From CAIYTF01 sp963664845 (GTDB lineage: Bacteria; Bacteroidota; Ignavibacteria; Ignavibacteriales; Ignavibacteriaceae): a DNA stretch of 64,000 nucleotides. The translations under genes were made by a program, and so were the position numbers. Below the pieces are notes generated by a model. It searched no databases. It saw nothing but the letters and a program-made list of their open reading frames with translations, and was not told the DNA's origin. The stretch is taken from positions 1,426,001-1,490,000 of the forward strand of contig OY761615.1 of NCBI GenBank assembly GCA_963664845.1, in the 5' to 3' direction. Below are positions 48,894-57,599 of the stretch, piece by piece. Every line of letters begins with the position of its first letter. Position 1 is the first letter of the stretch.

Positions 48894-49840
48894 TATTTCC
48901 GGCGTCACCAAGCCATATAATTTATTTAATCGTTGATAATAACTCGGAGTAAAAAACCATCCAATTACTAATAATTGCCATGAATTGACTCAGCCTTGCA
49001 ACTATATTTGCAATGTTTTGCAGGCAATAAAAGCCGAACTGATATACGAATGTGAAAGACAGAGGAGTCTTGTGATGCGTGGATTGTCTGCAAGAAAGAT
49101 GATTAACGTTGTATGAGAAGTTCAAGCCAGCAGAAATTTAAAAACAGTAACACATTTAACAATATGTTACTGTTTTTACTGGCAGAGAGACAGACAATTG
49201 AAGCATCTGCGATTCTGGCACTGCAACTAACCGGAGATGTATTCAGTGTTTGTCATGTATAATATCCAGGGTTTCCAGGCGTTAGCACAATAACATTTGT
49301 CAGTCGTTATAAGATTAATATCCCCACCCCAAAAATTGTATCTGGGCGAAAAATTTCTTTAGTCTATTGCACTCCAACCTGCAAAAGGCGATGGGAGAGA
49401 ATTAACCAAGATGAAGCAGTTCAGTTACTTGATTTATGGTTAAAAATTCTTAGGAGATCAAACGCTGCGCGCAGGATATTGCAAAGGCCCAAATTTATGG
49501 TAACAGGCGTGAGGTAAAAAAAATCTATGAACTGCCTGGGCATTGACCTATGGGCGATATTTAAATCTGTGGAAAAAATTCTGAAATATTCCGGTTTATT
49601 CTTATTTATTCTCATTTAACATACTTTATTACCATTTTAATAAATTTGGCGAGTGCTGATAACTATGCATTAGTTAAGAAAAGTGCCATTTTGTGCATTT
49701 TTGTTGACATTATTTGACGTTTTTGAAAGGCGCAAAACATTGCTTAAGTTTTTAATGACGTTTATTAAAGATTTAGCTTGGAAATTTAGTCTCACCTATT
49801 TAATTTTTTATTGATATTTTTATAAATAAGGAAATACACA
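48894..49840. other. Intergenic region after array 2 with a long hairpin
   Basis: No intact gene is seen. A perfect 13-bp inverted repeat (AAAAACAGTAACA 49140-49152 and its complement 49165-49177) is enclosed by GCCAG 49126/CTGGC 49179 and could be a terminator for the array transcript. A short frame near 49020-49110 reads protein-like (AIKAELIYECERQ) but stops quickly and may be a decayed gene. The last 200 bp are AT-rich and contain the promoter region of the next operon. Confidence 0.45.
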
Positions 49841-50422
49841 ATGTCAGAAGCTATCAACAGGGCAATTGAGGAAGCTCAAATAGAGCTTGGAGCAATGATG
49901 CAACGAGTGAATACCCTAAAGAAAGCAATTAACCAGTTAAGGGCAGTGAATAACGAATCGCCGTTATACCCGGAAGATGACACCCCGGCAAATACAGTAA
50001 CAGCCAGTTTGAAAGCAGACGAATATTACGGAAAGGGATTGGCCGCAGCGGTGAAAGACCTGCTTAGGAGAAAAGGAACAGCCTGCAATGCCAAAGAAAT
50101 TTATGCAGGCCTGCAAGAAGGCGGATTTGATTTTCCGGAGACCTGGGGAGAGAATAAATTCAAATATTTGGCTATAAGCCTGAGTAAAAGCAGAGAAGAT
50201 TACTGTCCGGTACCAAGGGGAAAGGAAAAATTTTATGGATTATGGGAATTTTACCCCGAAAAGCCAAGGGTACAAGAAAAAAAGAAGAAGAGCACTGATA
50301 AAAAGCACGTACCTGTTTATTCAGAAGAAACTTCATTGTCTTTGGGAACAACCGGTACGGAAGAGAATCTGCAAGAGACCAATACACCGTTAACTGATGC
50401 AACAGTAAAGAGCATTACATAA
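49841..50422 (+). CDS. HARE-HTH (winged-helix) domain protein
   Basis: 193 residues. An N-terminal coiled coil (about 1-40) precedes a HARE-HTH-like winged helix (about 60-140: YYGKGLAAAVKDLLRRKG, CNAKEIYAGLQEGG, GKEKFYGLWEF). A basic linker and a low-complexity tail follow. HARE-HTH domains occur in DNA-binding proteins linked to restriction and chromatin; here it is probably a regulator of the replication/integration operon that follows. Ribosome-binding site AAGGAAA lies before the ATG. Confidence 0.7.
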   Translation: MSEAINRAIEEAQIELGAMMQRVNTLKKAINQLRAVNNESPLYPEDDTPANTVTASLKADEYYGKGLAAAVKDLLRRKGTACNAKEIYAGLQEGGFDFPETWGENKFKYLAISLSKSREDYCPVPRGKEKFYGLWEFYPEKPRVQEKKKKSTDKKHVPVYSEETSLSLGTTGTEENLQETNTPLTDATVKSIT

Positions 50423-50432
50423 GCTAACCAGC

Positions 50433-51335
50433 ATGCAAACCAAAAAGCAAAAGCCCCCGTATCCATTCGAGGAAAAAGGATTTGTAAACGGATCAGCAGC
50501 TTTCGGACAATTTAGCGTGAAAGACTTCAAAAGATTTGACGAAATAGAACAAACCACATTGCATTTCCCCACTATCATAGAGAGTATAGAATTCCTGAGT
50601 TCACTCCGGTACAGTATAAAGCAGTTTCTGGAAGGCAGGGCCATGAGGCAACTCATAAACGAACGCGGGAAACGCAATATAACAGGTTATATGTATACCT
50701 TTGACGATGGAGATATACCAAGAAAATGTTCGATACGCGATCTTTTGGACGAAAAAGTTATACAATCAATGAACTGTGAAGAGACTCTGTTTGTTAAACA
50801 AATTGAAAATTTAATGACGATGCTTAAGTCAAGCCTGCGGTTACAAAAAAAAATTCAAGCCGACAATAATTCTTATAACTTTTCCAACGAAAAAGCAGAT
50901 AGACCAAGCGTTGTCAAAACAACTTTGAAAAATAAATACCTGTGGTTACTGGAAGCCGAAAAAATCGAATTATTATTTACCAGCTTAGTAGACCTTGGAA
51001 TGCTTGATGAAATGGATTTTTCGAAATTCCAGTCGCACTTTTACGACAAAAACGGAAACTCCTATTGTGTGCAAGAGCCTGAGATGCTGGAATGGAAAGG
51101 CAGTATGAGTGAATTGAGTTACACGATAGGAAAGTTAACGCAGGGCCCGGGGAAAGCACTTGGCGAGAAGGATATTTGGGCTAAAACATCGCTGATCTTC
51201 AGGAACAAAGAGGGGCGGACAATGACCGCAAATACTCTGCAAACAAGTGCACAAAGGGCAAACCCCAAAAGCGCCAAATTACTGGACCGGGCTATTAAAG
51301 CAATAAAAGGTAACCCGGCTGTATGTTTTAATTAA
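50433..51335 (+). CDS. Hypothetical mobile-element protein
   Basis: 300 residues, no recognised family. A basic N-terminus, a mostly helical middle, and a C-terminus with SAQRANPKSAKLLDRAIKAI are visible. It follows the HARE-HTH gene by 10 bp, so it is likely in the same operon. Conserved-looking segments (FPTIIESIEFLSSLRYSI) suggest a real protein found on related islands, but I cannot assign a role. Confidence 0.65.
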   Translation: MQTKKQKPPYPFEEKGFVNGSAAFGQFSVKDFKRFDEIEQTTLHFPTIIESIEFLSSLRYSIKQFLEGRAMRQLINERGKRNITGYMYTFDDGDIPRKCSIRDLLDEKVIQSMNCEETLFVKQIENLMTMLKSSLRLQKKIQADNNSYNFSNEKADRPSVVKTTLKNKYLWLLEAEKIELLFTSLVDLGMLDEMDFSKFQSHFYDKNGNSYCVQEPEMLEWKGSMSELSYTIGKLTQGPGKALGEKDIWAKTSLIFRNKEGRTMTANTLQTSAQRANPKSAKLLDRAIKAIKGNPAVCFN

Positions 51336-51450
51336 ACATAGTAAAAGTATCACGAGCATCACGACTTGCAACTCGTGACACATCTCATAACACTCAGTAT
51401 TCTTTTCCTTTCATAAACAAATCATTTTTGAACATGTAAAACTAAATTGC

Positions 51451-51708
51451 ATGGAATCAAAAATGAACACACTTGAAAAAGAAATTCTTCTGGCAGCGAC
51501 AGCCGAATCGTATAACCTGCATGACCTGCACCAGAGAATTGAAACTCTTAAAAATACGATTCGCTCCTATATGGCACTTCAGAATCCAGACTTGGATTTT
51601 CTGAAAACCGCGCAATATCACTTCGAAGTACTTTGCCGGATAACGAACCTGCATGATCGGTTCATACAAGATATTGAATCGTTCATAAAAAAATACGTTG
51701 ATCAATAG
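51451..51708 (+). CDS. Small helical hypothetical protein
   Basis: 85 residues, almost entirely predicted helix (SYNLHDLHQRIETLKNTIRS), located 12 bp before the second recombinase. An internal ATG at 51463 is an alternative start. It could be an excisionase-like or accessory factor by position, but no helix-turn-helix is evident. Confidence 0.55.
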   Translation: MESKMNTLEKEILLAATAESYNLHDLHQRIETLKNTIRSYMALQNPDLDFLKTAQYHFEVLCRITNLHDRFIQDIESFIKKYVDQ

Positions 51709-51720
51709 AAAGCCTTGGGT

Positions 51721-52896
51721 ATGGAAGCAGAACGCCTAAATGGCCTGAGGCACGATCAACTGGAACTGCTTTACGGGATGATGGAACGCATGTTGCAGGA
51801 AAACGCCGGGAGCGAACGAACCAAACGCGCTTTAACCGAATTTCCGGCAGTCGTACCTGTAAACTCTGTTTATCACGAGGCAGGAAAGCGTGAAATGAGC
51901 CTTCGTTCATTGGTAGATGAATATGAGCGATTTGTGGGAGCAAACCATTCAAACGGATACGCTCTTTCGGTAAAAAGCGGCAACTGGCATCTGATGAACT
52001 ATTTTGGAGATGCAATGCAGCTAAGGAACATCAGACTCCGGGAAGCGGAAGCGCTGCTGGTCTACCTGCAGAAACATGTGGCAAAAGGATACCGTGTTTA
52101 CTTCCGCAACATTAAGGCAATGTTCAACAAGGCTATCGATTGGGAATATCTGGAGAAGAACCCGTTCGTTAAGGTCAAATTGCCAAAGAGGCAAGAGACC
52201 GCACCGGCATATATAACGCACGAAGAGCTGGAAGAAGTAAGGAAGCACATTCCTCATAGCGGAATATGGGACGTAGTTACTTTTGCATTTTTTACCGGGT
52301 GCCGGCTTGGCGAGATCCGAAACCTCAGTTGGGACAATGTAGATTTGCCAGAAAGACTCATTACCGTAGGGAGCGAACGTTTTACGACCAAGACACGGAA
52401 ACAACGGAAAATACCAGTTTGCAAAGAGCTATTTGAACTACTGAGTAGGAAAGCAGATCAGCGCGAAATAATATCCTCCAGGGATGAATATGTATTCGCA
52501 AAAGAAGACAGAACCCCCTATTCAGCAGACTTCATTTCGAAAAGTTTCAAGCGAGCCTGCAAGGATGCAAAACTAAGTCCAGCTATTCATTTTCATTCGC
52601 TACGTCATTCCTTTGCCTCGAACCTCGTTCAAAAGGGAACCTCGCTTTATCTTGTAAGAGAGCTTCTGGGGCACAGTTCAATAACAACCACAGAAATATA
52701 TTCACATGTGAATATAGTGTCATTGCGCGATGCAATGAAGGTGTTTGACGCTATTCAGGAGCCAAAGCAAGAAGCCATTATACTCCCAATAAACAGCAAT
52801 TCAGAACCATCCGGTAATGGGCCCTCCTCTCCCAGGCGAAGTGAGAATATTGCACCCGGTGAAGAACATACAGATTTGAATCCGGAGCGGACTTAA
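51721..52896 (+). CDS. Tyrosine recombinase (integrase) at right end
   Basis: The core-binding domain (about 60-155) and catalytic domain keep Arg195 (TGCRLGEI), His292/Arg295 (HSLRHSFAS), His318 (LLGHSSITTTEIY) and Tyr327. It is clearly homologous to the left-end recombinase. ATG 51721 is preferred over the TTG two codons upstream. It is followed one base after its stop by the PrimPol gene. Two different recombinases in one island may reflect a composite element or separate roles (integration versus multimer resolution). Confidence 0.9.
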   Translation: MEAERLNGLRHDQLELLYGMMERMLQENAGSERTKRALTEFPAVVPVNSVYHEAGKREMSLRSLVDEYERFVGANHSNGYALSVKSGNWHLMNYFGDAMQLRNIRLREAEALLVYLQKHVAKGYRVYFRNIKAMFNKAIDWEYLEKNPFVKVKLPKRQETAPAYITHEELEEVRKHIPHSGIWDVVTFAFFTGCRLGEIRNLSWDNVDLPERLITVGSERFTTKTRKQRKIPVCKELFELLSRKADQREIISSRDEYVFAKEDRTPYSADFISKSFKRACKDAKLSPAIHFHSLRHSFASNLVQKGTSLYLVRELLGHSSITTTEIYSHVNIVSLRDAMKVFDAIQEPKQEAIILPINSNSEPSGNGPSSPRRSENIAPGEEHTDLNPERT

Positions 52897-52897
52897 C

Positions 52898-55279
52898 ATG
52901 CAAAATTTCAGAGAGCTAGCGGAGCACTATCAACGCCGTTTTGGTTTTGAGGTTCTACCAATGCGGGGCAAAGCACCGCTTGTTACCTGGCGACAGTATA
53001 TTGATAAGCAAATAGATCAACAGGTTCTGGAAAACTTTTCATGGAACAGCGGCACAGACGGGCTTGCCGTCATCCTCGGGAAGAATGATCTGCACGCTCT
53101 TGACATAGATAATATAACCGATCCAGAACTGCTAAAGAAACTTCTCTACGATCTTGGGCTGCCTGCGGAATATAGCTGGAACATACGGAGCGGAAGCTGC
53201 GCAGGGAACCATATTTATTTCTACGCCGGAGACGATAGTCAGTTGACCGCGCTGCCCGGAGGGCAAAAAACAGTATATGCACTTAAACCGAAAAACAGTG
53301 GAAGTTGTGATCATATTGAAATCCGATGGAAAGGATGCCTGCTTATACTCCCCCACTCGAGACATAAAAGTGGTAACTATTATGAATTTGTAAATACTCG
53401 CGAGAACAGGCTGCCAGAATCTGCCCCGCGTGAAATAAAGGTATCGAACCTGCTGAAGGCACTCCGTAATCAGTTCATTCTGCCTGATGAGAATAAGGAA
53501 GAACCGAAAACAACCGGAACATCCGGGAACAGCTATCAAAACAGCGACCTTACCCGGCAGCAACAGGACAACCTTCAGAGGGCAACTGAAATGATGGCCG
53601 GGAAAATAGATAACTATGAAGACTGGATGCGGCTGGGTTTTGCGCTTGCATCCCTCGGAGAAGACGGGCGTCCCTATTTTGAACTGTTAAGCCAAAATAA
53701 CCCGAAGTATACAGATACACCGCACACCATAAATTCTAAATTTGATGAATTCGTCGGCGGGTATAAGGGGAAGATCACCCTGGGTACCTATTTTGAAATT
53801 GCGAAACGGTATGGATTCATATACCAGCATAGTGAGTTTTGGTTCCTGAATGGAGATAAAGTTAAAATATTACCTGACCGGCTTATTGAATTGCTCGCCG
53901 GTAACGGATTTGCGAAAATGGTTCTTGGGAAAGAATGTATCTATATCAGAACAGAAAACAGGATACTGAACGAGATACTGATCATTGAAATAAAGGATTT
54001 CGTAATGGCCTATATTGAAAACATTGCACCCGGAAAGAATAAATCAGCAATTAAGCGGGCGGTCATCCGGCAGGCGGCATCCCTGTTCAGTTCGGCCCAG
54101 TTGGAGTTTTTGCCAACAATTAAGCCCTTATTTCAGAGAGACCTGAAAGACAAGGCATATTTTTACTTTCGGAATGTATTTGTGGAAGCAGGTACAAACG
54201 GTTTAAATGCGCACAATTATTCAGAACTAAGCCGCTATATCTGGAGGGGTCAGCTGATAGATCATGAAATCAGGATAAGTAATACTGTCAGTGAATTTGC
54301 CAGGGTTATTGAAAACGTATGCGACCAGGATGCGAACAGGATCAATGCACTAAAATCAGCAATAGGATACCTGCTGCACGGCTATAAAGATCCGTCTGTA
54401 ACCAAGGCGGTGATATTTACCGATGAGAAACTAAGCGATGATGCCTTTGGCCGGTCAGGCAAGGGGTTGATCGTCCATGCACTCATGAAGCTGAAGAGTA
54501 CACTTAAACTCGATATGCAGAATCACAGTATGGATAAGGCATTTCCTTTCCAGTCGGTAAATCCCGATACACAATTGATCTGGATGGATGAAGTAAGCAA
54601 GCGGTTCCCCTTCCAACGGATGTTTTCGATGCTTGCTGAAGGACTTACCATTGAGAAAAAGAATAAAAATGAATTTTTTATACCTTATGAGGACAGCCCA
54701 AAATTTGTGATCACCTCCAACTTCAGTATCAGCGGCAAAGATGATTCCTCATTGGACCGGCAATTTGTGATTGAGTTCTCTGATCATTATAACAAGAACC
54801 ATAAGCCGGTGGATGAATTTGGGCACTTATTTTTCGCTGACTGGGATGAAACGGAATGGAATGCTTTTTATATGCTAATGATGGAGTGTTGCAGGATCTA
54901 TTTACAGTATGGACTGCAACGCTATAACCATGTAAACTTAAAAATGAAAAACCTGATCGATGAAACCTGCAGCGAATTTGCAGATTTTATGACCGACTTG
55001 TCCTTTGGATGCGAATACAACCGTAAAGATATTTATGAAGAATTTCTAAACGAATACGAGGATTTTAAAACAACCGGCAAACTCAGGCAAAATACATTCA
55101 CCAGGTGGATAAAGTATTATTGTCAAATTTACGACTACGTCCTTGTTGAGCGAAAATCAAACAAGCAATACTATTTTATAATTCTGAAAAAGGAGCAGGA
55201 AATCTCTGAACAGGAATCAGAGTTGACTGGTATGAATGAAGAAGATACATTTCAGGGCAATGGTACTTTCCAATTTTAG
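52898..55279 (+). CDS. PrimPol-PriCT-SF3 helicase replication protein
   Basis: 793 residues. The N-terminal archaeo-eukaryotic-type primase-polymerase domain has HALDIDNI (Asp69, Asp71), SCAGNHIYF (His105) and a later IEIRWKGCLLILPHS. A PriCT-like segment lies at about 215-300 (DNYEDWMRLGFALAS). The C-terminal superfamily-3/VirE-VapE-like helicase has a Walker A GRSGKG (near 520) and Walker B LIWMDE. Such fusions initiate replication of phage satellites, plasmids and integrative elements after excision. It is the last gene before the right attachment site. Confidence 0.88.
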   Translation: MQNFRELAEHYQRRFGFEVLPMRGKAPLVTWRQYIDKQIDQQVLENFSWNSGTDGLAVILGKNDLHALDIDNITDPELLKKLLYDLGLPAEYSWNIRSGSCAGNHIYFYAGDDSQLTALPGGQKTVYALKPKNSGSCDHIEIRWKGCLLILPHSRHKSGNYYEFVNTRENRLPESAPREIKVSNLLKALRNQFILPDENKEEPKTTGTSGNSYQNSDLTRQQQDNLQRATEMMAGKIDNYEDWMRLGFALASLGEDGRPYFELLSQNNPKYTDTPHTINSKFDEFVGGYKGKITLGTYFEIAKRYGFIYQHSEFWFLNGDKVKILPDRLIELLAGNGFAKMVLGKECIYIRTENRILNEILIIEIKDFVMAYIENIAPGKNKSAIKRAVIRQAASLFSSAQLEFLPTIKPLFQRDLKDKAYFYFRNVFVEAGTNGLNAHNYSELSRYIWRGQLIDHEIRISNTVSEFARVIENVCDQDANRINALKSAIGYLLHGYKDPSVTKAVIFTDEKLSDDAFGRSGKGLIVHALMKLKSTLKLDMQNHSMDKAFPFQSVNPDTQLIWMDEVSKRFPFQRMFSMLAEGLTIEKKNKNEFFIPYEDSPKFVITSNFSISGKDDSSLDRQFVIEFSDHYNKNHKPVDEFGHLFFADWDETEWNAFYMLMMECCRIYLQYGLQRYNHVNLKMKNLIDETCSEFADFMTDLSFGCEYNRKDIYEEFLNEYEDFKTTGKLRQNTFTRWIKYYCQIYDYVLVERKSNKQYYFIILKKEQEISEQESELTGMNEEDTFQGNGTFQF

Positions 55280-55718
55280 TAAATTATTTTTTTGATTATA
55301 CGGGTAAAAGGACAAAATAAAAGGCTATGAGAGTACGGGGGTGAAAGGGAAAAGAACATTTAACTATAAATATTAGCACTAAGCCTAAAACGGTTTATGA
55401 GTTTACCCATTTACCCGTAGAACTGTTTCGACCGCATAAATAGGACTTGAAAAGCGCTTTTGATTTCATTATATTATAACAATAAAAGTGCAGAATTACT
55501 TCATAAACAAATTGTTTTTTACATTCGCGCTGCACGGTACATGAAGTTACCAGCACTTCAACGCGGATAATGTTCATTAACATATTGGATAATTCGGTGC
55601 GCAAAAATGTCCCATCAAGGGTAAAACGGGATACAACGCGGGCAGAAGATTGCAAAAATATTCGAAGATAAAATAAATTCGATGGTTTTAAAAATGGAGT
55701 GAAGTTTACTCCCGATTG
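55280..55718. other. Right-end noncoding region of the element
   Basis: No gene is supported. It holds the candidate arm-site 12-mer AAAAATGTCCCA (55603-55614) and ends at the right attachment repeat. The antisense frame across this region overlaps the tRNA fragment and is not protein-like. Confidence 0.5.
55603..55614 (+). repeat. Candidate right arm-type site
   Basis: A 12-bp match (AAAAATGTCCCA) to 16411-16422, about 105 bp inside the right attachment repeat. A role in recombination is inferred from position only. Confidence 0.4.
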
Positions 55719-55763
55719 CTCTGAATCAGAAGTCTCCAGGTTCGAACCCTGGCGGAGCAGCCA
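55719..55763 (+). repeat. Right attachment site (tRNA-Gln 3' fragment)
   Basis: Identical over 45 bp to the 3' part of tRNA-Gln at 16281-16325. The upstream bases do not form the acceptor or D arm, so it is not a functional tRNA. It is the displaced original 3' end and marks the right boundary of the island. Confidence 0.93.
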
Positions 55764-55769
55764 AAGAAG

Positions 55770-55791
55770 GCCCGAATAGCAATATTCGGGC
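55770..55791 (+). terminator. Rho-independent terminator (original tRNA-Gln terminator)
   Basis: GCCCGAATA (55770-55778) pairs with TATTCGGGC (55783-55791) around a GCAA tetraloop, followed by TTTCGTGTTTT. It lies directly after the tRNA fragment, as expected for the tRNA terminator displaced by integration. Confidence 0.85.
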
Positions 55792-55909
55792 TTTCGTGTT
55801 TTAAATGACAATTGAATCTTAAACCGAAAATCCTTAATATTTATGCGGGATTTTTAGCTTTTAAGAGCTCACAAACTAGTCTATACTGTAAAAATAAGGG
55901 ATCGATTTC

Positions 55910-56689
55910 ATGAAACAATACCTCTGGCTCCTCACGTTTTTGCCATTATTAACCGGCTGTTCTTCTGGTCTCCCGGTTGAAAGCAATAATTATTCGCCCG
56001 AACAGGTTGAAGGAAGAACACTGCTATTAATTGCACCTGTGCTGGATTCAGTGTTTGTTTACAACAATAGCGATGTGGAAGACGATTTCCCCGATGAAAT
56101 AAGGGAACCGCGGGCAGTTGTACGCTCGGTTTTTTATGCAGGTGTAATAAAAAATCTAAGTGAAATACTGAGGGAACGCGGAAACTGTGAATTGGAAACA
56201 GATGCAACATTAACTATTTCAGCGCGCGACACTGCCAACCTCGTCTTTGGGCAGTTTTTTCTGGGTAAAGATAAAGTCCCCTTCCATTTTTATCGTCCAA
56301 AAAAAGAGTGGCTCATTTCGAAAGGTAAATCGCCTGATATCGTTGCAATAATAACCTCACTCACCTTTGGCAGAAATATTTCCAACCCAAGTGGCGGACA
56401 TTTTATGGCAGGTCAGACCATTTCCACACCCGGCGGTTCATTTACTACTCCGGGAATGTTTGTTGGCGGTGGCGGAGGTTACTCTACACTGAATGGTGTA
56501 TTCGGTTTTATTATTTATGACTACAAAGCCGAAAAATGGATCACCTATGGATTTCAACGTACCTCATACTCAATCTCCTTATGGGGACTTTCCCGCAGCG
56601 GCTGGGATGCCTGTTTTAAGGAAGCGGCAAATAAACTATTGGTAAACTCACCTTGGGAAAAAGGTTTATACCATCCCGGTATTTATTAA
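55910..56689 (+). CDS. Hypothetical lipoprotein
   Basis: A signal peptide with lipobox LLTGC (Cys17) precedes 240 residues with alternating strands. A glycine-rich insertion near 165-200 (STPGGSFTTPGMFVGGGGG) is present. I recognise no family. Ribosome-binding sequence AGGGATC precedes the ATG. First gene of the resumed chromosome, monocistronic and convergent with the prepilin genes. Confidence 0.7.
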   Translation: MKQYLWLLTFLPLLTGCSSGLPVESNNYSPEQVEGRTLLLIAPVLDSVFVYNNSDVEDDFPDEIREPRAVVRSVFYAGVIKNLSEILRERGNCELETDATLTISARDTANLVFGQFFLGKDKVPFHFYRPKKEWLISKGKSPDIVAIITSLTFGRNISNPSGGHFMAGQTISTPGGSFTTPGMFVGGGGGYSTLNGVFGFIIYDYKAEKWITYGFQRTSYSISLWGLSRSGWDACFKEAANKLLVNSPWEKGLYHPGIY

Positions 56690-56710
56690 AAAGCAAACCC
56701 GGATATTTAT

Positions 56711-57268
56711 TCATTCCCGCGGCGTAACATTAATAAACTGTTGCGCTGCGGTTGCACTGGGATAGAACATAAACTCATACGGCCTTTCACGTTGCCAGAC
56801 CAACAGCCGGATATAATCGAGTTCTGCACCGGTATATTCGTTAAGTCGGGGAACGACTTTTGGTTTATTCTCAGGATCTTCTCCGGCCAAGGTAAGCAGC
56901 TCTTCCTCTTTCGGTTTGATCTGCAGGATCACCCTATCCAAATCGCAGGATGTGAGATAATTGCTCATATTGACGCATTTGGTTGTAACATAAACGGTAT
57001 CCTTCCAATCAAAAAGAAAGAGCACAGTGCCGTTGCTGATGGTAGCGACGGTGAAGCCCTGCCGCTGTTTGATTGACTGGTCGATATGCTGCATAATGCT
57101 GACCAGCGTTTCCTTCTCCTCTATTTTACGCATGGTACTGAATATCAGTTTATAGGTGAGCAAATAGGTGGAAAGCATTACCGCGAAAACGATGAACGAC
57201 AGATTGATGCTTACCAGCAATTCCATCAGGGTGAATCCTTCTTCTCCGCGAAGCTTAACGGTAGTCAT
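56711..57268 (-). CDS. Prepilin-type protein (pseudopilin)
   Basis: A class III-like type IV prepilin N-terminus, GEEGFTLMELLVSINLSFIVF, has cleavage expected before Phe and the conserved Glu at +5, followed by one transmembrane helix. The C-terminal ~150 residues are a divergent globular domain. ATG 57268 is chosen because it places the motif ten residues from the start; the TTG at 57286 is unlikely. It overlaps the preceding small prepilin gene by 14 bp. Part of a three-gene minor pilin/secretion pseudopilin cluster. Confidence 0.82.
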   Translation of the reverse strand: MTTVKLRGEEGFTLMELLVSINLSFIVFAVMLSTYLLTYKLIFSTMRKIEEKETLVSIMQHIDQSIKQRQGFTVATISNGTVLFLFDWKDTVYVTTKCVNMSNYLTSCDLDRVILQIKPKEEELLTLAGEDPENKPKVVPRLNEYTGAELDYIRLLVWQRERPYEFMFYPSATAAQQFINVTPRE

Positions 57269-57599
57269 ACACCCCCAATGCAGCAACCTCTTCCCCGTTC
57301 CCGGTATACGTCACCTTCACGTCTATACGGATGAGTCCGCCGGACGCGCTGACCTTCCGGGTAAGCAACAGATTGCCCTTTGCGTTTTTATAGGATGTAT
57401 CGGCTGCGGGTTTATACTTCAGTGAATAATCTATCTCCTGTGAGGCAAGCCTGCACGCCTCCCCCTGCAGCAGGGCCCGTGGATGAGTGAACAGACCCCG
57501 AATGACGAATACGGTGAGCATAACAATCACTCCCAGTATTACAATACTGACCAGCGACTCAATTATGGTGACGCCCTCTTCCCGTTTCAATATACCCAT
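57255..57599 (-). CDS. Prepilin-type protein (minor pilin)
   Basis: 114 residues. The prepilin motif REEGVTIIESLVSIVILGVIV has Glu at +5 after the glycine and a single hydrophobic helix, then a short pilin head (GEACRLASQEIDYSLKY). It resembles GspI/PilV-type minor pseudopilins. It overlaps the genes on both sides, so the three are made together. Confidence 0.82.
   Translation of the reverse strand: MGILKREEGVTIIESLVSIVILGVIVMLTVFVIRGLFTHPRALLQGEACRLASQEIDYSLKYKPAADTSYKNAKGNLLLTRKVSASGGLIRIDVKVTYTGNGEEVAALGVYDYR

Larger units (their letters stand above)
16281..55763. mobile_element. Integrative element of about 39.4 kb in tRNA-Gln carrying a type III CRISPR-Cas locus
   Basis: Bounded by the 45-bp direct repeats 16281-16325 and 55719-55763. 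It contains tyrosine recombinases near both ends, a PrimPol/SF3-helicase replication gene, an ArdC antirestriction gene, a terminase-small-subunit-like gene, the CRISPR-Cas cargo with two arrays, and about 1.9 kb of GC-rich noncoding DNA. No relaxase, coupling protein or type IV secretion genes are visible. It therefore looks like a mobilisable or satellite-type island rather than a self-transmissible conjugative element. The boundaries are seen in the sequence; the transfer mode is inferred. Confidence 0.88.

Noticed and set aside
49020..49110. Transposase remnant (AIKAELIYECERQ)
   Set aside because: Only about 30 codons resemble an IS3-type segment; too short and too weak to call.
55719..55763. 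Second tRNA-Gln gene
   Set aside because: Only the 3' 45 bp match; the acceptor 5' strand and D arm are absent, so it is an attachment site.
55395..55811. 138-residue minus-strand frame across the right attachment site
   Set aside because: It runs antisense through the tRNA fragment and terminator; its translation has no protein-like features.
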